Shown one piece after another: positions 1 to 7,365 of a stretch of 33,413 bases of DNA; the first letter of the stretch is position 1; the number at the start of each line of letters is the position of its first letter. The position numbers and the translations under genes are program-made. The notes below the pieces were generated by a model. It was not told where the DNA came from. It did not search any database and worked only from the letters and a program-made list of their open reading frames with translations. The DNA comes from Sutterella sp. (GTDB lineage: Bacteria; Pseudomonadota; Gammaproteobacteria; Burkholderiales; Burkholderiaceae_F): assembly GCA_019418235.1 (NCBI GenBank), contig DYCH01000051.1:1-33413 (forward strand). The letters run 5' to 3'.

Positions 1-427
1 TGGATTGACTTTCTTTGAGCGCCACTTGCGCAAAGTTGGCATTAGGAAAGGTCACCGTTTGATCAAATTGCGGTAAGCCCCAAAGCGTTTGTTGCCACGT
101 TTTAGCAAAGGTGTTCGATTTCTCGAGCATAAAGTGGTTCACCTCCAAGTAGCTTGAAAGCGTCTCTTTCGAGGGACTCATGACGGCTCTTGCAAGACGA
201 GCCTGCGCTTCCTTTTGGAGGTCTTTCAAGGACGTGATTTGGGAGAGTTTCCGATCTTTAGTTTTACTTTCATTTTCTTCGGGGCCATAGTACAAAAAGC
301 CTCGAGTGTCACTCGTCCATACATCTTCTTGCCAGAAACTTTCGCTGGCAGCATAGGTCACGCTTTGCGCCGTGAATAAAGACACTGTGGCTATCAGCCA
401 ATGTTTTTTAAGTTTTAAGGAGTTCAT
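1..427 (-). CDS. traF: F-type conjugation protein TraF, thioredoxin-like (partial, C-terminus beyond window)
   Basis: About 142 residues are visible before the left edge. The ATG at 425-427 opens a signal peptide (basic MNSLKLKKH, a hydrophobic stretch, then an AxA-like site near residue 26). The mature part has the F-type TraF hallmarks: FWQEDVWTSDTRGFLYYG, a helical region with RLARAVMSPSKETL, and the segment with YLEVNHFMLEKSNTFAKTW and the LWGLPQFD-like sequence. Known F TraF is a periplasmic protein with a degenerate thioredoxin fold, needed for pilus assembly; the thioredoxin part would lie outside the window. It follows the second traN gene after 5 bases, and no clear Shine-Dalgarno sequence is seen. 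The traN-traF order matches F and the gonococcal genetic island. This gene is distinct from the S26 peptidase, also called TraF, at 6103-6636. Confidence 0.85.
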   Translation of the reverse strand, partial: MNSLKLKKHWLIATVSLFTAQSVTYAASESFWQEDVWTSDTRGFLYYGPEENESKTKDRKLSQITSLKDLQKEAQARLARAVMSPSKETLSSYLEVNHFMLEKSNTFAKTWQQTLWGLPQFDQTVTFPNANFAQVALKESQS

Positions 428-432
428 AACGA

Positions 433-2661
433 TTAACATGCGTTACCCGCGCACAAACCGTCCTTTTCGGGCATGGGCGTATACGGGTCTTTGGGATTAA
501 TGGTTTGTTGGCGATCAAGGGCTCGAGTTTTTACGCGTTCCACATCAGGGGTGGAAGCTGAATAACTCATTGCCGCTAAAAGGTCTGAGAGATCCACTTT
601 GCTCAAATCCACTTGGGCAAATTCATGAGCAGAGAGCCCTAAGCAACCGGGTTGCTGTGGTGTTCCCCACGAGAGTCCCAGTTGTTCGTGAGCAGCCACT
701 TGTACGACTCGAGCAAGGCTGGAATTAAAACAACAGTGCACTTCGGTTTTTGTTTGACAATGTCCCAAGTTGTATTCCGTGCAAGTGCTTCCGATGTAGT
801 GACATAGGTCAGAGCCACGTTTAAGTTGCAACGCTTGCTCTTCTTGCGTGCACGAGAGGTAGTCGGCAGCCACTTCTAAAGCGATCATTGCGAAAAATGT
901 CGAGGGACTAAAGCTAAATTGCAGACCACTTGCGCCATAAGAAACGGTCAAACCGTAATAGGACAAAGACGGGGAGTAGGCGTCCATGGCGACTTCTCCA
1001 TAAAGGCGAGTCACAATGTCAGCCAGATCTTTGTGGTTGGCGAGGATATCGTTGACGAAAGGCGAGCCCAAAGTTTTAATGGTTTCTTGGGCGACGTCTT
1101 TGGCGAAAACGAATGAGGCATTGAGCTTTGCACTGTTGGTGGTATCGCTTCGTACTTTGCCTTGGCAACAAGAAACATCGCCTAATTTGTTTCGGCAGGT
1201 ATTGGCTTCACCTGAGAAAAATCTCAAATTGTCGTAGTCACCGTAAACGGCCGCTTGTCGGGCAAGTTCGAGTTTACTTAGCGTATCGGTGAGTTTTTGA
1301 TTCGCCTCTTCATCTTTACTTGTGCAAAGACCAAATTGACAAACCGTTTGCGTGCAGACTTCTTGAGTAACGGTTTCATCTTCTCGTTCTTTGCAGGCAA
1401 AGGTGTGTGTGGTGAGTTCGCATTTTCCGTCAGCCCCTGTCACTAAACAGGTACTTGCTTGCAACGCGCACGAAGGATCGGACTCGAGCACTTCGCAATA
1501 CTGATTGTCCGTCTCTGACGCACAAACATAGGTGAGGTTCGTTTTCCAGCAATCTTTGTAGATAGGCACGCCGTCAACGATGCGCGTTTCAGGGCCTTCC
1601 ACGCAGACTTCTTCTCCCATCTCGCAATGATTCGTTTTTGATTGAGCGCGAGCAACTGTTGCATCTCTCGGACATGTGTCAGTGGGTGTCATACCCGTGT
1701 ACTGAGTCTCACGCTCCATTTCTTGGATGTTCGGTGGAAGAGGCGTCAGTTCGGATGTACAGGTATACGCTTTGAGTGTCTCCGAGACAGGAGCCTCCTC
1801 GTTACATCCCAAGTTTTCCAAGGCTTGACAAGCATTAGTGTCACTTACACCATTGCACAAACGAGTCTGCGTTTCATTGACGCAAACCTCTTTAAAGACT
1901 TCATCAAAAGCGATGCATTGACGGTCTTTGATTTCGCAATTTCTCAAACTTGAACACGTGTCCTCAATAACTTCAACACGATCCAAAACGTCACGCGTAT
2001 CCACTAATGCAATATCGGGGTGCGCGGGTAAGGCAATGCTTTCATGGCAGGCGAAATGCTTTTCATGGTCTGGCAACGGTACTTCTGTTTTTTGAACATT
2101 GCACCCTGCATTTTGTAAAAACGAACACGAGGGATTGGCCGGTGTCACCTCGCACTCCGAGCGTTTTTCTTTTTCTCCACAAGCAAGGGTGATCGTTACG
2201 CCATTAATCTCCCGAACTTCATCAGGCTTTGTGCACACTTCAATCGGTGTTTGGCAATTGTCTGAAAAAGCACAATCGTCCACCGCAACCCAGTGGTCTG
2301 TCACGGTCGGTTCACCGGGTAGTGCTGAAATACCTTCGGGTAAGGGACTTAAAGCGTCACGGCAGGCAAATGTTTTTTCTTCGATCGAACACTCACCTGG
2401 TGCCGTGCTGTCTTTACAGACGGAACTTCTTTCTTCGCAAGAGGCGCTTTCTAGGGGTTGGCAGAAGTTTTGCATTTCTCCCACTTCACAGCGTTTTGTT
2501 TCTTGCCACTGCCAACAATCGCGATAAACCGCAATACCGTTGATCAGTCGCATCTCTGCACCTTGCGTACAGGTTTGAGAGGTGACCGTGCAGGTATTCG
2601 CGAGAATAAATGCCGGTGACAATAAGAGCCCAAAGTAAATCAAAGGAAGCACTACTGGCAT
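433..2661 (-). CDS. traN: TraN-like mating-pair stabilisation protein, C-terminal part (Cys-rich modules plus TraN core)
   Basis: 742 residues from the ATG at 2661, which has GGGA seven bases upstream; the in-frame ATG at 2673 has no such site. It begins with a signal peptide (MPVVLPLIYFGLLLSPAF, cleavage near ILA-NT). Four Cys-rich modules follow, at about residues 20-105, 135-220, 240-310 and 340-430. The first and last are most alike (VCVEGPETRIVDGVPIYKDCW against TCTQGAEMRLINGIAVYRDCW). The C-terminal domain, from about residue 440, carries the TraN signatures FFSGEANTC, VSCCQGK, GSTCTEYNLGHC, VHCCFNSSLARV and QLGLSWGT...CLGLSAHEF. TraN is an outer-membrane adhesin that stabilises mating pairs. 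It overlaps the upstream traN-like gene by 10 bases. Large TraN proteins of the SXT/IncA/C type are usually one chain, so this looks like a split gene. Confidence 0.85.
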   Translation of the reverse strand: MPVVLPLIYFGLLLSPAFILANTCTVTSQTCTQGAEMRLINGIAVYRDCWQWQETKRCEVGEMQNFCQPLESASCEERSSVCKDSTAPGECSIEEKTFACRDALSPLPEGISALPGEPTVTDHWVAVDDCAFSDNCQTPIEVCTKPDEVREINGVTITLACGEKEKRSECEVTPANPSCSFLQNAGCNVQKTEVPLPDHEKHFACHESIALPAHPDIALVDTRDVLDRVEVIEDTCSSLRNCEIKDRQCIAFDEVFKEVCVNETQTRLCNGVSDTNACQALENLGCNEEAPVSETLKAYTCTSELTPLPPNIQEMERETQYTGMTPTDTCPRDATVARAQSKTNHCEMGEEVCVEGPETRIVDGVPIYKDCWKTNLTYVCASETDNQYCEVLESDPSCALQASTCLVTGADGKCELTTHTFACKEREDETVTQEVCTQTVCQFGLCTSKDEEANQKLTDTLSKLELARQAAVYGDYDNLRFFSGEANTCRNKLGDVSCCQGKVRSDTTNSAKLNASFVFAKDVAQETIKTLGSPFVNDILANHKDLADIVTRLYGEVAMDAYSPSLSYYGLTVSYGASGLQFSFSPSTFFAMIALEVAADYLSCTQEEQALQLKRGSDLCHYIGSTCTEYNLGHCQTKTEVHCCFNSSLARVVQVAAHEQLGLSWGTPQQPGCLGLSAHEFAQVDLSKVDLSDLLAAMSYSASTPDVERVKTRALDRQQTINPKDPYTPMPEKDGLCAGNAC

Positions 2662-3794
2662 GATTCGTCCCATCGATCAATTTGCAGTGGGTTAACTGAG
2701 AGTTTGGGTTGACGCACGGTGACAATGCGCGTGCCCAAGCCCTTCTCAACATTGGTGACCGTAATTAAGTATTCGCCCTTGTCTTCTTCTAGCGTAAAGA
2801 CAAAATCCAAGATGTAGGTTGCATTCACGGTTGATGGAACAGAAGGAAACGACCCTAACGTCTTGTTCCCAAACTTAATTAAAAGTCCACGAAATGGCTC
2901 ACGGCAGTATTGCGTGAGATGCATGGTTTGGTAACGGTTCGATGCTGTGTAGCCTACCTCTTTAAAGACTTCAAGAGAAGCACTTGATTGATACGAAGTG
3001 GAGCAGCCTTGCACAACATCAACGGTGAGCGTTCGGATGCACTTTTTCTCTTTCGTTTGCGTTTGATGCACTTCGCACTGATAGGGAAAGACTTGGGTGA
3101 CAGTGGCATCGTTAATAAAACGGCAAATTTTTTCTTCGGTTTGAGCGGGTGTTGCTAAGCACGAGACAATGTTTTCTTTGTGTCCGACCGCTTTTTGGAG
3201 AATCACACATTCTTTTTGAACGGCATTTTGCAGTGTCGAGCAGTGGTAAAGAATTTTCAATTCCTTACTCATTTTCCAACCTTGTGTGCACGCAACGCTT
3301 TCAAAAAGAAGTCCTTCATCACACACTTCTAATTGCTCACGCCCTGGAATGACGGTGGTTACCGTTTCGCAACGAATTTCAGAGGACACCAAATCGCTTC
3401 CGCCTTCTGTTAAATCATTGGCGTTATCAATAATGTCTTGGTAGCCATCGTGAATTTCATTTTTGGTTGCTTCATCCAAGGTAGGCACTTGATTGGCGTT
3501 GCCTTTGACCACTTGAATGGCCAAACACTCAGGGTCACCCAGCGTCATGCAGTTTTGCGTTTTGTTGGTGGCGGGTGAAAAGATGTCTCCCATCCCATCA
3601 TCGCCTTTGAGATTTTCAAGGCTTTCCGTATCACCCAGTGCATCCGTCGGAAGGGTATTGACGCGATTGTCATGCGTAAGCATCTCTCCATAGGATGGTG
3701 TTGTCACTTTAGAGGCCTCTTGAGCTGCTTCTTCAACGGTGATGGCAAAACTGACGACAGGGACGGTCATCAAAAGAAAGAGTGCTATTTTCAT
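2652..3794 (-). CDS. TraN-like protein, N-terminal part encoded as a separate gene
   Basis: 380 residues from the ATG at 3794, which overlaps the trbC stop as ATGA; a longer upstream extension exists but lies inside trbC. It has a short signal peptide (MKIALFLLMTVPVVSFA). Next comes an acidic, low-complexity region that includes QNCMTLGDPECLA, then a Cys-rich region from about residue 150: IRCETVTTVIPG, CTQGWKMS, CRFINDATVTQVFPYQC, CIRTLTVDVVQGC. The C-terminal beta-rich region ends DRWDESCQ. This is the layout I expect for the N-terminal half of the long TraN proteins, where such a DxWxxxC segment leads into the Cys modules. Here the chain stops and the next gene starts with its own signal peptide. 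The two products probably act together at the outer membrane. The family assignment is by pattern only. Confidence 0.65.
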   Translation of the reverse strand: MKIALFLLMTVPVVSFAITVEEAAQEASKVTTPSYGEMLTHDNRVNTLPTDALGDTESLENLKGDDGMGDIFSPATNKTQNCMTLGDPECLAIQVVKGNANQVPTLDEATKNEIHDGYQDIIDNANDLTEGGSDLVSSEIRCETVTTVIPGREQLEVCDEGLLFESVACTQGWKMSKELKILYHCSTLQNAVQKECVILQKAVGHKENIVSCLATPAQTEEKICRFINDATVTQVFPYQCEVHQTQTKEKKCIRTLTVDVVQGCSTSYQSSASLEVFKEVGYTASNRYQTMHLTQYCREPFRGLLIKFGNKTLGSFPSVPSTVNATYILDFVFTLEEDKGEYLITVTNVEKGLGTRIVTVRQPKLSVNPLQIDRWDESCQ

Positions 3795-4459
3795 TGAGCC
3801 TCTTCCTTTCGTAAACGCGCTAAGGCCTTTTGAAGTTTGGCTTTGACAGTTTCTGCGTCGTTTTCGGGCAAACCTTCCTCCGGTAAGTTTGCGAGCAAAT
3901 ACTCCAACGCATAATCCAACGTGACATCGCCTCGAGCACGAAGAATCCAAGTGGGGTTTTGTTGACATTGCCCACGATTTTCACAATGGCGCATCACGAT
4001 GACTTGAGGAACATCGAAAATACCCGCGGCTTTAAAGCGAGTCGGATCAATTTGAAGCACAGCTCCTGTTTGCGTGACAAATGCCCAATCATCCATGTGA
4101 CGAGCAATCCAGTGTCGTCCATAGGTTTCAAGAACAGTTTTATCCATGGTGTTTTTCTCGGGTTTTGTGCCCACACCTTGAAGGACCAAAGGAACTTGGG
4201 CTTTAGCAGCATCTCGAGCCAAACGCTCCAAAGAGGTTTTAGGCATGCTCTTAGAAATCGCTACAAATAGGTCAATTGACGTTGACTCTTTCGCTTCTTC
4301 CATTGTTTGTAAAATCGCTTGAGCTTCCTGAATGCTTCTCTTAATGTCTTCCGAACTTCTATGCACTTGATTAGGAATCTGTGCAAGAGCAACGGATGAG
4401 ACCACCCCCATCAAAAAGGGACAAAAATATTTCGTCTTTAAAAGAGAGCGTATCTTCAT
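3791..4459 (-). CDS. trbC: Type-F conjugative transfer pilin-assembly protein TrbC
   Basis: 222 residues. The ATG at 4459 forms an ATGA overlap with the end of traU. The N-terminus is a signal-type segment (MKIRSLLKTKYFCPFLMG, then VVSSVALAQ). A helical region follows (SSEDIKRSIQEAQAILQTMEE), then the typical TrbC core with LFVAISKSMPKTSLERLARDA, VPLVLQG and RFKAAGIFDVPQVIV. The core resembles a thioredoxin-like fold, with a cis-Pro-like DVPQV. Together with VMRHCENRGQC this is characteristic of periplasmic TrbC, which works with TraW in pilus assembly. The C-terminus is charged and helical. It sits between traU and traN as in F and related systems. Confidence 0.85.
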   Translation of the reverse strand: MKIRSLLKTKYFCPFLMGVVSSVALAQIPNQVHRSSEDIKRSIQEAQAILQTMEEAKESTSIDLFVAISKSMPKTSLERLARDAAKAQVPLVLQGVGTKPEKNTMDKTVLETYGRHWIARHMDDWAFVTQTGAVLQIDPTRFKAAGIFDVPQVIVMRHCENRGQCQQNPTWILRARGDVTLDYALEYLLANLPEEGLPENDAETVKAKLQKALARLRKEEAQ

Positions 4460-5478
4460 TTTTGAGCTCCGAGATTCATGCCTTGGCAACAGTCTTTTCG
4501 ACGCCAAACGAGGTAGGCCCCATCTTCACCGGTGATTAATGGTGTTGTTCCCCCTAAAGCAAAGGATGCGGTTTCCTCCCCAAACGGTCGGCAACAACGC
4601 CCCTGCGTTTGACGAGAAGGCCAAACCATTTGGGTGCGATAGACGTCTTTTGTCATGGTCCACTCCAATTGCGGAGCGCATTGACCGTCTTTGCCCCATT
4701 GACGCCAAAGAAGTCCCTCACGGTGCATCTTCATCGTGAAGCGCTGAATGAGAAGACTGAAGGCTTGCTCTGACGTGATGTGACTGGCAACCCATCCGGT
4801 TAAAGGAAAGATAGAACCGGCGCAACCACCACACCAATAAAGAGAATTCATGGGAAGGTGGGTGGAAGCGGCAACGCAATCCATGGCGCAAGCGCCAACG
4901 GCCACGGAATTGGCGAAAAGCGCTACGTCAGGACTTAAGAGAAAGCTCGTTAGGGCATCATCCCAAAGGGGATCAAGTTCGGTCATGTAGGCCAAATCCC
5001 AAGGGGACTGTTCTAAACAGCGTGTATCCAATAGCAGTTCTAAAAGGTAAGGCCAAGGCGTGTGGTACCAATGCACTTGATAAAAACTTGTACGGTGACT
5101 TCGTGCTTTGGCGTTTGGCGTTCTGCTGTGTGCGGGTGCCCAATGGCTATCGGTTAATTGAAGGCCGCCTAAACTGGGAAAACAAAAAGGACGACGCACA
5201 ATTTCAATCGTGCGGATCGGTTCCCAAAATCCGATATTAAGGCCCATGGTGATCGAAACCTTGCCTTCGCAAGCGCAAAAGGGATCGGCATCGGTTTTGA
5301 CATCTTGAAATTTCCCGTTGGAAAGACTCACGTTATTGCCAAGCGTGATAGGAAAGACGCATTCCCAACACACATCCGTGACGGGGTTGGTGATGCGTCC
5401 CTGACAAGTGCCGTTAGCAAAAGCACTATTTGAGGACAATGTCACCAAGGAAAAAAAGAAATAGAGCCACTTTTTCAC
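4456..5478 (-). CDS. traU: Conjugal transfer protein TraU
   Basis: 340 residues, the usual TraU length. The start is GTG at 5478, inside a GTGA overlap with the traW stop and preceded by AAAGGAAA. A signal peptide (MKKWLYFFFSLVTLSSNSAFA) is followed by the TraU hallmark CQGRITNPVTDVCWECVFPI. Further conserved pieces are CACEGKVSITMGLNIGFWEP, RRPFCFPSLGG, YWCGGCAGSIFPLTGW and a Cys-rich C-terminus with GRCCRPFG and KDCCQGMN. TraU is a periplasmic protein needed for DNA transfer and, in several systems, for full pilus production. It has many cysteines and so is a likely client of the DsbC encoded in the same operon. The order traW-traU-trbC matches F. Confidence 0.93.
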   Translation of the reverse strand: MKKWLYFFFSLVTLSSNSAFANGTCQGRITNPVTDVCWECVFPITLGNNVSLSNGKFQDVKTDADPFCACEGKVSITMGLNIGFWEPIRTIEIVRRPFCFPSLGGLQLTDSHWAPAHSRTPNAKARSHRTSFYQVHWYHTPWPYLLELLLDTRCLEQSPWDLAYMTELDPLWDDALTSFLLSPDVALFANSVAVGACAMDCVAASTHLPMNSLYWCGGCAGSIFPLTGWVASHITSEQAFSLLIQRFTMKMHREGLLWRQWGKDGQCAPQLEWTMTKDVYRTQMVWPSRQTQGRCCRPFGEETASFALGGTTPLITGEDGAYLVWRRKDCCQGMNLGAQK

Positions 5479-6095
5479 TTTGAGTTTTCCTTTAAAAATC
5501 GTTTTAAAGGAAAGGCTTTTGCGGGAGCAGAGACTTTTTGAATCGATGCACGTTTAAAAGTGACAAGTGTTGGTACCACGTCAATTTTTAATCGAGCAGT
5601 GAGTCTTGCGCCTTGGTCAAACCAAAGACGGGTTTGAAGTTCTTCTTGCACTTTTCCCAAGGGACCAGCGGTTAAGATCATGCGACAGTGGGCAGCGTTA
5701 TCGCAATGTTTAAGAAAGCGTTTAGCGAGCAACACTTGTGCTTGATCATTGGCATCAATAAAAAGCCAGTCTCGACGATAAGAGTCGTCAAGCATCGCCA
5801 ATGGGCTTGAGATCGCAAGTGATTCATGCAAAACATTCGTGGCAACAGGAAATGCCTTTCCTGCTGGGTTCGTTGCCCAACGTTGCATTTGTTCCTGCGC
5901 TTTAAGTTGACGCTTACGAGTTTCATTTTCAGACTCTCGAGCGTGCACTTGAAGCATCTCTAAAAGATTGGGTTCAAGAATGGGATAAATGGGCCCTAAT
6001 GACGCCCCTAAAGCCTGAACTGAAGGTGCCATCAACCCCAAAGATCCAACAAAGACAATTCGACTAATAGCGATTAGCAAAGGATTTTTCATCAT
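5475..6095 (-). CDS. traW: Type-F conjugative transfer system protein TraW
   Basis: 206 residues from the first of two adjacent ATGs (6095 and 6092), with GAAGAG just upstream. The start lies 8 bases after the S26 peptidase stop; an upstream extension inside that gene is unlikely. It has a signal peptide (MMKNPLLIAISRIVFVGS...PSVQA). The mature N-terminus, LGASLGPIYPILEPNLLEML, is the TraW signature (G..GPvYPI.E.dlL..i). The end of the protein (ARLKIDVVPTLVTF) resembles the TrbC/TraW family. TraW is a periplasmic pilus-assembly protein that works with TrbC. The traW-traU junction is GTGA, so the two are probably translationally coupled. Confidence 0.9.
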   Translation of the reverse strand: MMKNPLLIAISRIVFVGSLGLMAPSVQALGASLGPIYPILEPNLLEMLQVHARESENETRKRQLKAQEQMQRWATNPAGKAFPVATNVLHESLAISSPLAMLDDSYRRDWLFIDANDQAQVLLAKRFLKHCDNAAHCRMILTAGPLGKVQEELQTRLWFDQGARLTARLKIDVVPTLVTFKRASIQKVSAPAKAFPLKRFLKENSK

Positions 6096-6102
6096 GCGCT
6101 CT

Positions 6103-6636
6103 TCAGAAAATGGGAATCGCTCGACCCACCATTTGGGCATGATTCACAAAACCCGTTAAGGCATATCGGCTATCAAGGCTATCCGGGTGCGGGGCATGGA
6201 CAAAGTAATGCTTTTCAGGAATCTCCCCGGTGGTGCCGGGAATAAGCACAGCGCCGTTTCGAGCAAAAGGTTTAATGAGTGAAATCGCTTTACCGTTGAT
6301 TTCAACCCATAACCCATCCTTCTTTTGTCGATGATGAACGCTGTCACCTGCCACGCCTACCACTTCTTTAATCACAACGATGTCGTTGGGAATGGGGCCA
6401 CCCTTGACCCAACGGAAAGCCATGTAATCCCCACGCGTCACGTTGTGATTGTTCTTCTCAATCAAAAATAAGGTTTGCGGAAGGCTGTGCGTGACGTTAA
6501 GTGCCAATTGATAGCGACTCGTCAGACAAAAAATGAGGCTTAAGAAAAGACCAAACCATAGGCCGTAACGGCGGCCAATGATGAGTAAGGTACGTCCGAG
6601 TTGACGGACGTTTGAGTGTAATTGGTTCATGATCAT
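6103..6636 (-). CDS. trhF: S26 family signal peptidase of the T4SS (TrhF/RP4 TraF type)
   Basis: 177 residues. The ATG at 6636 overlaps the trbI stop (TAATG); a second ATG lies two codons on. One N-terminal membrane segment (YGLWFGLFLSLIFCLTS) is followed by S26 peptidase motifs. The catalytic Ser lies in HSLPQTLFLIEK, RGDYMAF forms the first beta strand, the general-base Lys lies in VIKEVVGVAGDSV, and the final box is PDSLDSRYALTGFV. In related systems this enzyme processes the pilin or other exported Tra proteins. F itself lacks it, but MobH-type F-like systems commonly carry it between traC and traW. The symbol trhF is by analogy. All catalytic residues appear intact. Confidence 0.88.
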   Translation of the reverse strand: MIMNQLHSNVRQLGRTLLIIGRRYGLWFGLFLSLIFCLTSRYQLALNVTHSLPQTLFLIEKNNHNVTRGDYMAFRWVKGGPIPNDIVVIKEVVGVAGDSVHHRQKKDGLWVEINGKAISLIKPFARNGAVLIPGTTGEIPEKHYFVHAPHPDSLDSRYALTGFVNHAQMVGRAIPIF

Positions 6637-7079
6637 TACTTGGAAAGACCGAATGTTTGACGTTGCAAAAGCGCACGGGCCGTGCTTGCCGCTTGCGGTT
6701 CAATGTTTAAAAGAGCAAAGAGTTCCGGCGTTAAATCTTGTGCGTTTTGTGCTGCCAAAACGCCTTGATTTAAAAGAATGACGTTGTGCTTTTGACTGAG
6801 TACTCGAAGTGCTTCTTGCATTTTGTGAGGAAAGCGCTGCGATTCTTTTAAAAACGACTCGTAAGCCTCTATCGTCTGACCGAGGCGATTTAGTTCTCGT
6901 AACCAAAGCACTTTCTGGCTTTCAATCACCGATTGAGTATCCACCACGGCAAAGACGGGCATTGGGGATTGAAAACGATGAGTAAGGCTAAGTGTCAACG
7001 CCACTAAACTGAGTGCAACATTTAAAAAATTCAAGACAGACAGAGTCTTAGTCGATAAATTTAAAAAACGACGAGGCAT
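6636..7079 (-). CDS. trbI: TrbI-like type-F conjugative transfer protein
   Basis: 147 residues, with the ATG at 7079 preceded by GAAAGGG. The N-terminal membrane anchor (VLNFLNVALSLVALTLSL) is followed by FAVVDTQSVIESQ, which is typical of TrbI (a ...vDv..v...q... segment after the anchor). A helical region with a coiled-coil character runs through LRELNRLGQTIEAYESFL, and VILLNQGVLAAQNAQDLTPEL completes the family pattern. F TrbI is a small inner-membrane protein that affects pilus length and retraction. Its place between traC and traW agrees with F and the gonococcal island. It starts 5 bases after the small upstream gene and ends in a TAATG overlap with the peptidase gene. Confidence 0.8.
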   Translation of the reverse strand: MPRRFLNLSTKTLSVLNFLNVALSLVALTLSLTHRFQSPMPVFAVVDTQSVIESQKVLWLRELNRLGQTIEAYESFLKESQRFPHKMQEALRVLSQKHNVILLNQGVLAAQNAQDLTPELFALLNIEPQAASTARALLQRQTFGLSK

Positions 7080-7084
7080 TATTT

Positions 7085-7357
7085 TTACCCTTTCAAAATA
7101 GCATTGAGTTTTTTCTGATAATTACGATCGTGCTGTAGGCTCACTTGAACATAAGGAGAGGCCCTTTGAGCGGCGCGCACTTCTCTACGCTCTGCGTTTT
7201 TCTGAGCGGGTGTTTTCATGTCACGCTTAAGTCCCTTGTGTTTAGCAATCTTGTCTTCAAAGGGGTTTTTCACTTCAAACCAGTGTTCGCCAACGGGGAG
7301 CGCATTGTCGATAGCAAACCCATCGTGATCGGGGTGGTGATGAAATTCGTTGGTCAT
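7085..7357 (-). CDS. Small hypothetical protein between traC and trbI
   Basis: 90 residues, not recognised. The N-terminus is His- and Asp-rich (MTNEFHHHPDHDGF), then a short WFEVKNPFEDKI segment leads to a Lys/Arg/Ala-rich, probably helical C-terminal half (RDMKTPAQKNAERREVRAAQ and after). There is no signal peptide or membrane segment, so it should be cytoplasmic. It fits tightly in the operon: 8 bases after the traC stop and 5 bases before trbI. No strong ribosome-binding site is visible, so translation may depend on coupling to traC. The tight spacing is the main evidence that it is real. Confidence 0.6.
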   Translation of the reverse strand: MTNEFHHHPDHDGFAIDNALPVGEHWFEVKNPFEDKIAKHKGLKRDMKTPAQKNAERREVRAAQRASPYVQVSLQHDRNYQKKLNAILKG

Positions 7358-7365
7358 GCTTATTT

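Noticed and set aside
1642..1953. Plus-strand open frames of 60-140 codons under traN
   Set aside because: They are antisense to a gene with clear conserved motifs and show no start signals or recognisable domains.
3795..3968. Upstream extension of the N-terminal TraN gene to 3968
   Set aside because: It lies fully inside trbC in another frame, and the ATG at 3794 gives an ATGA overlap and a signal peptide.
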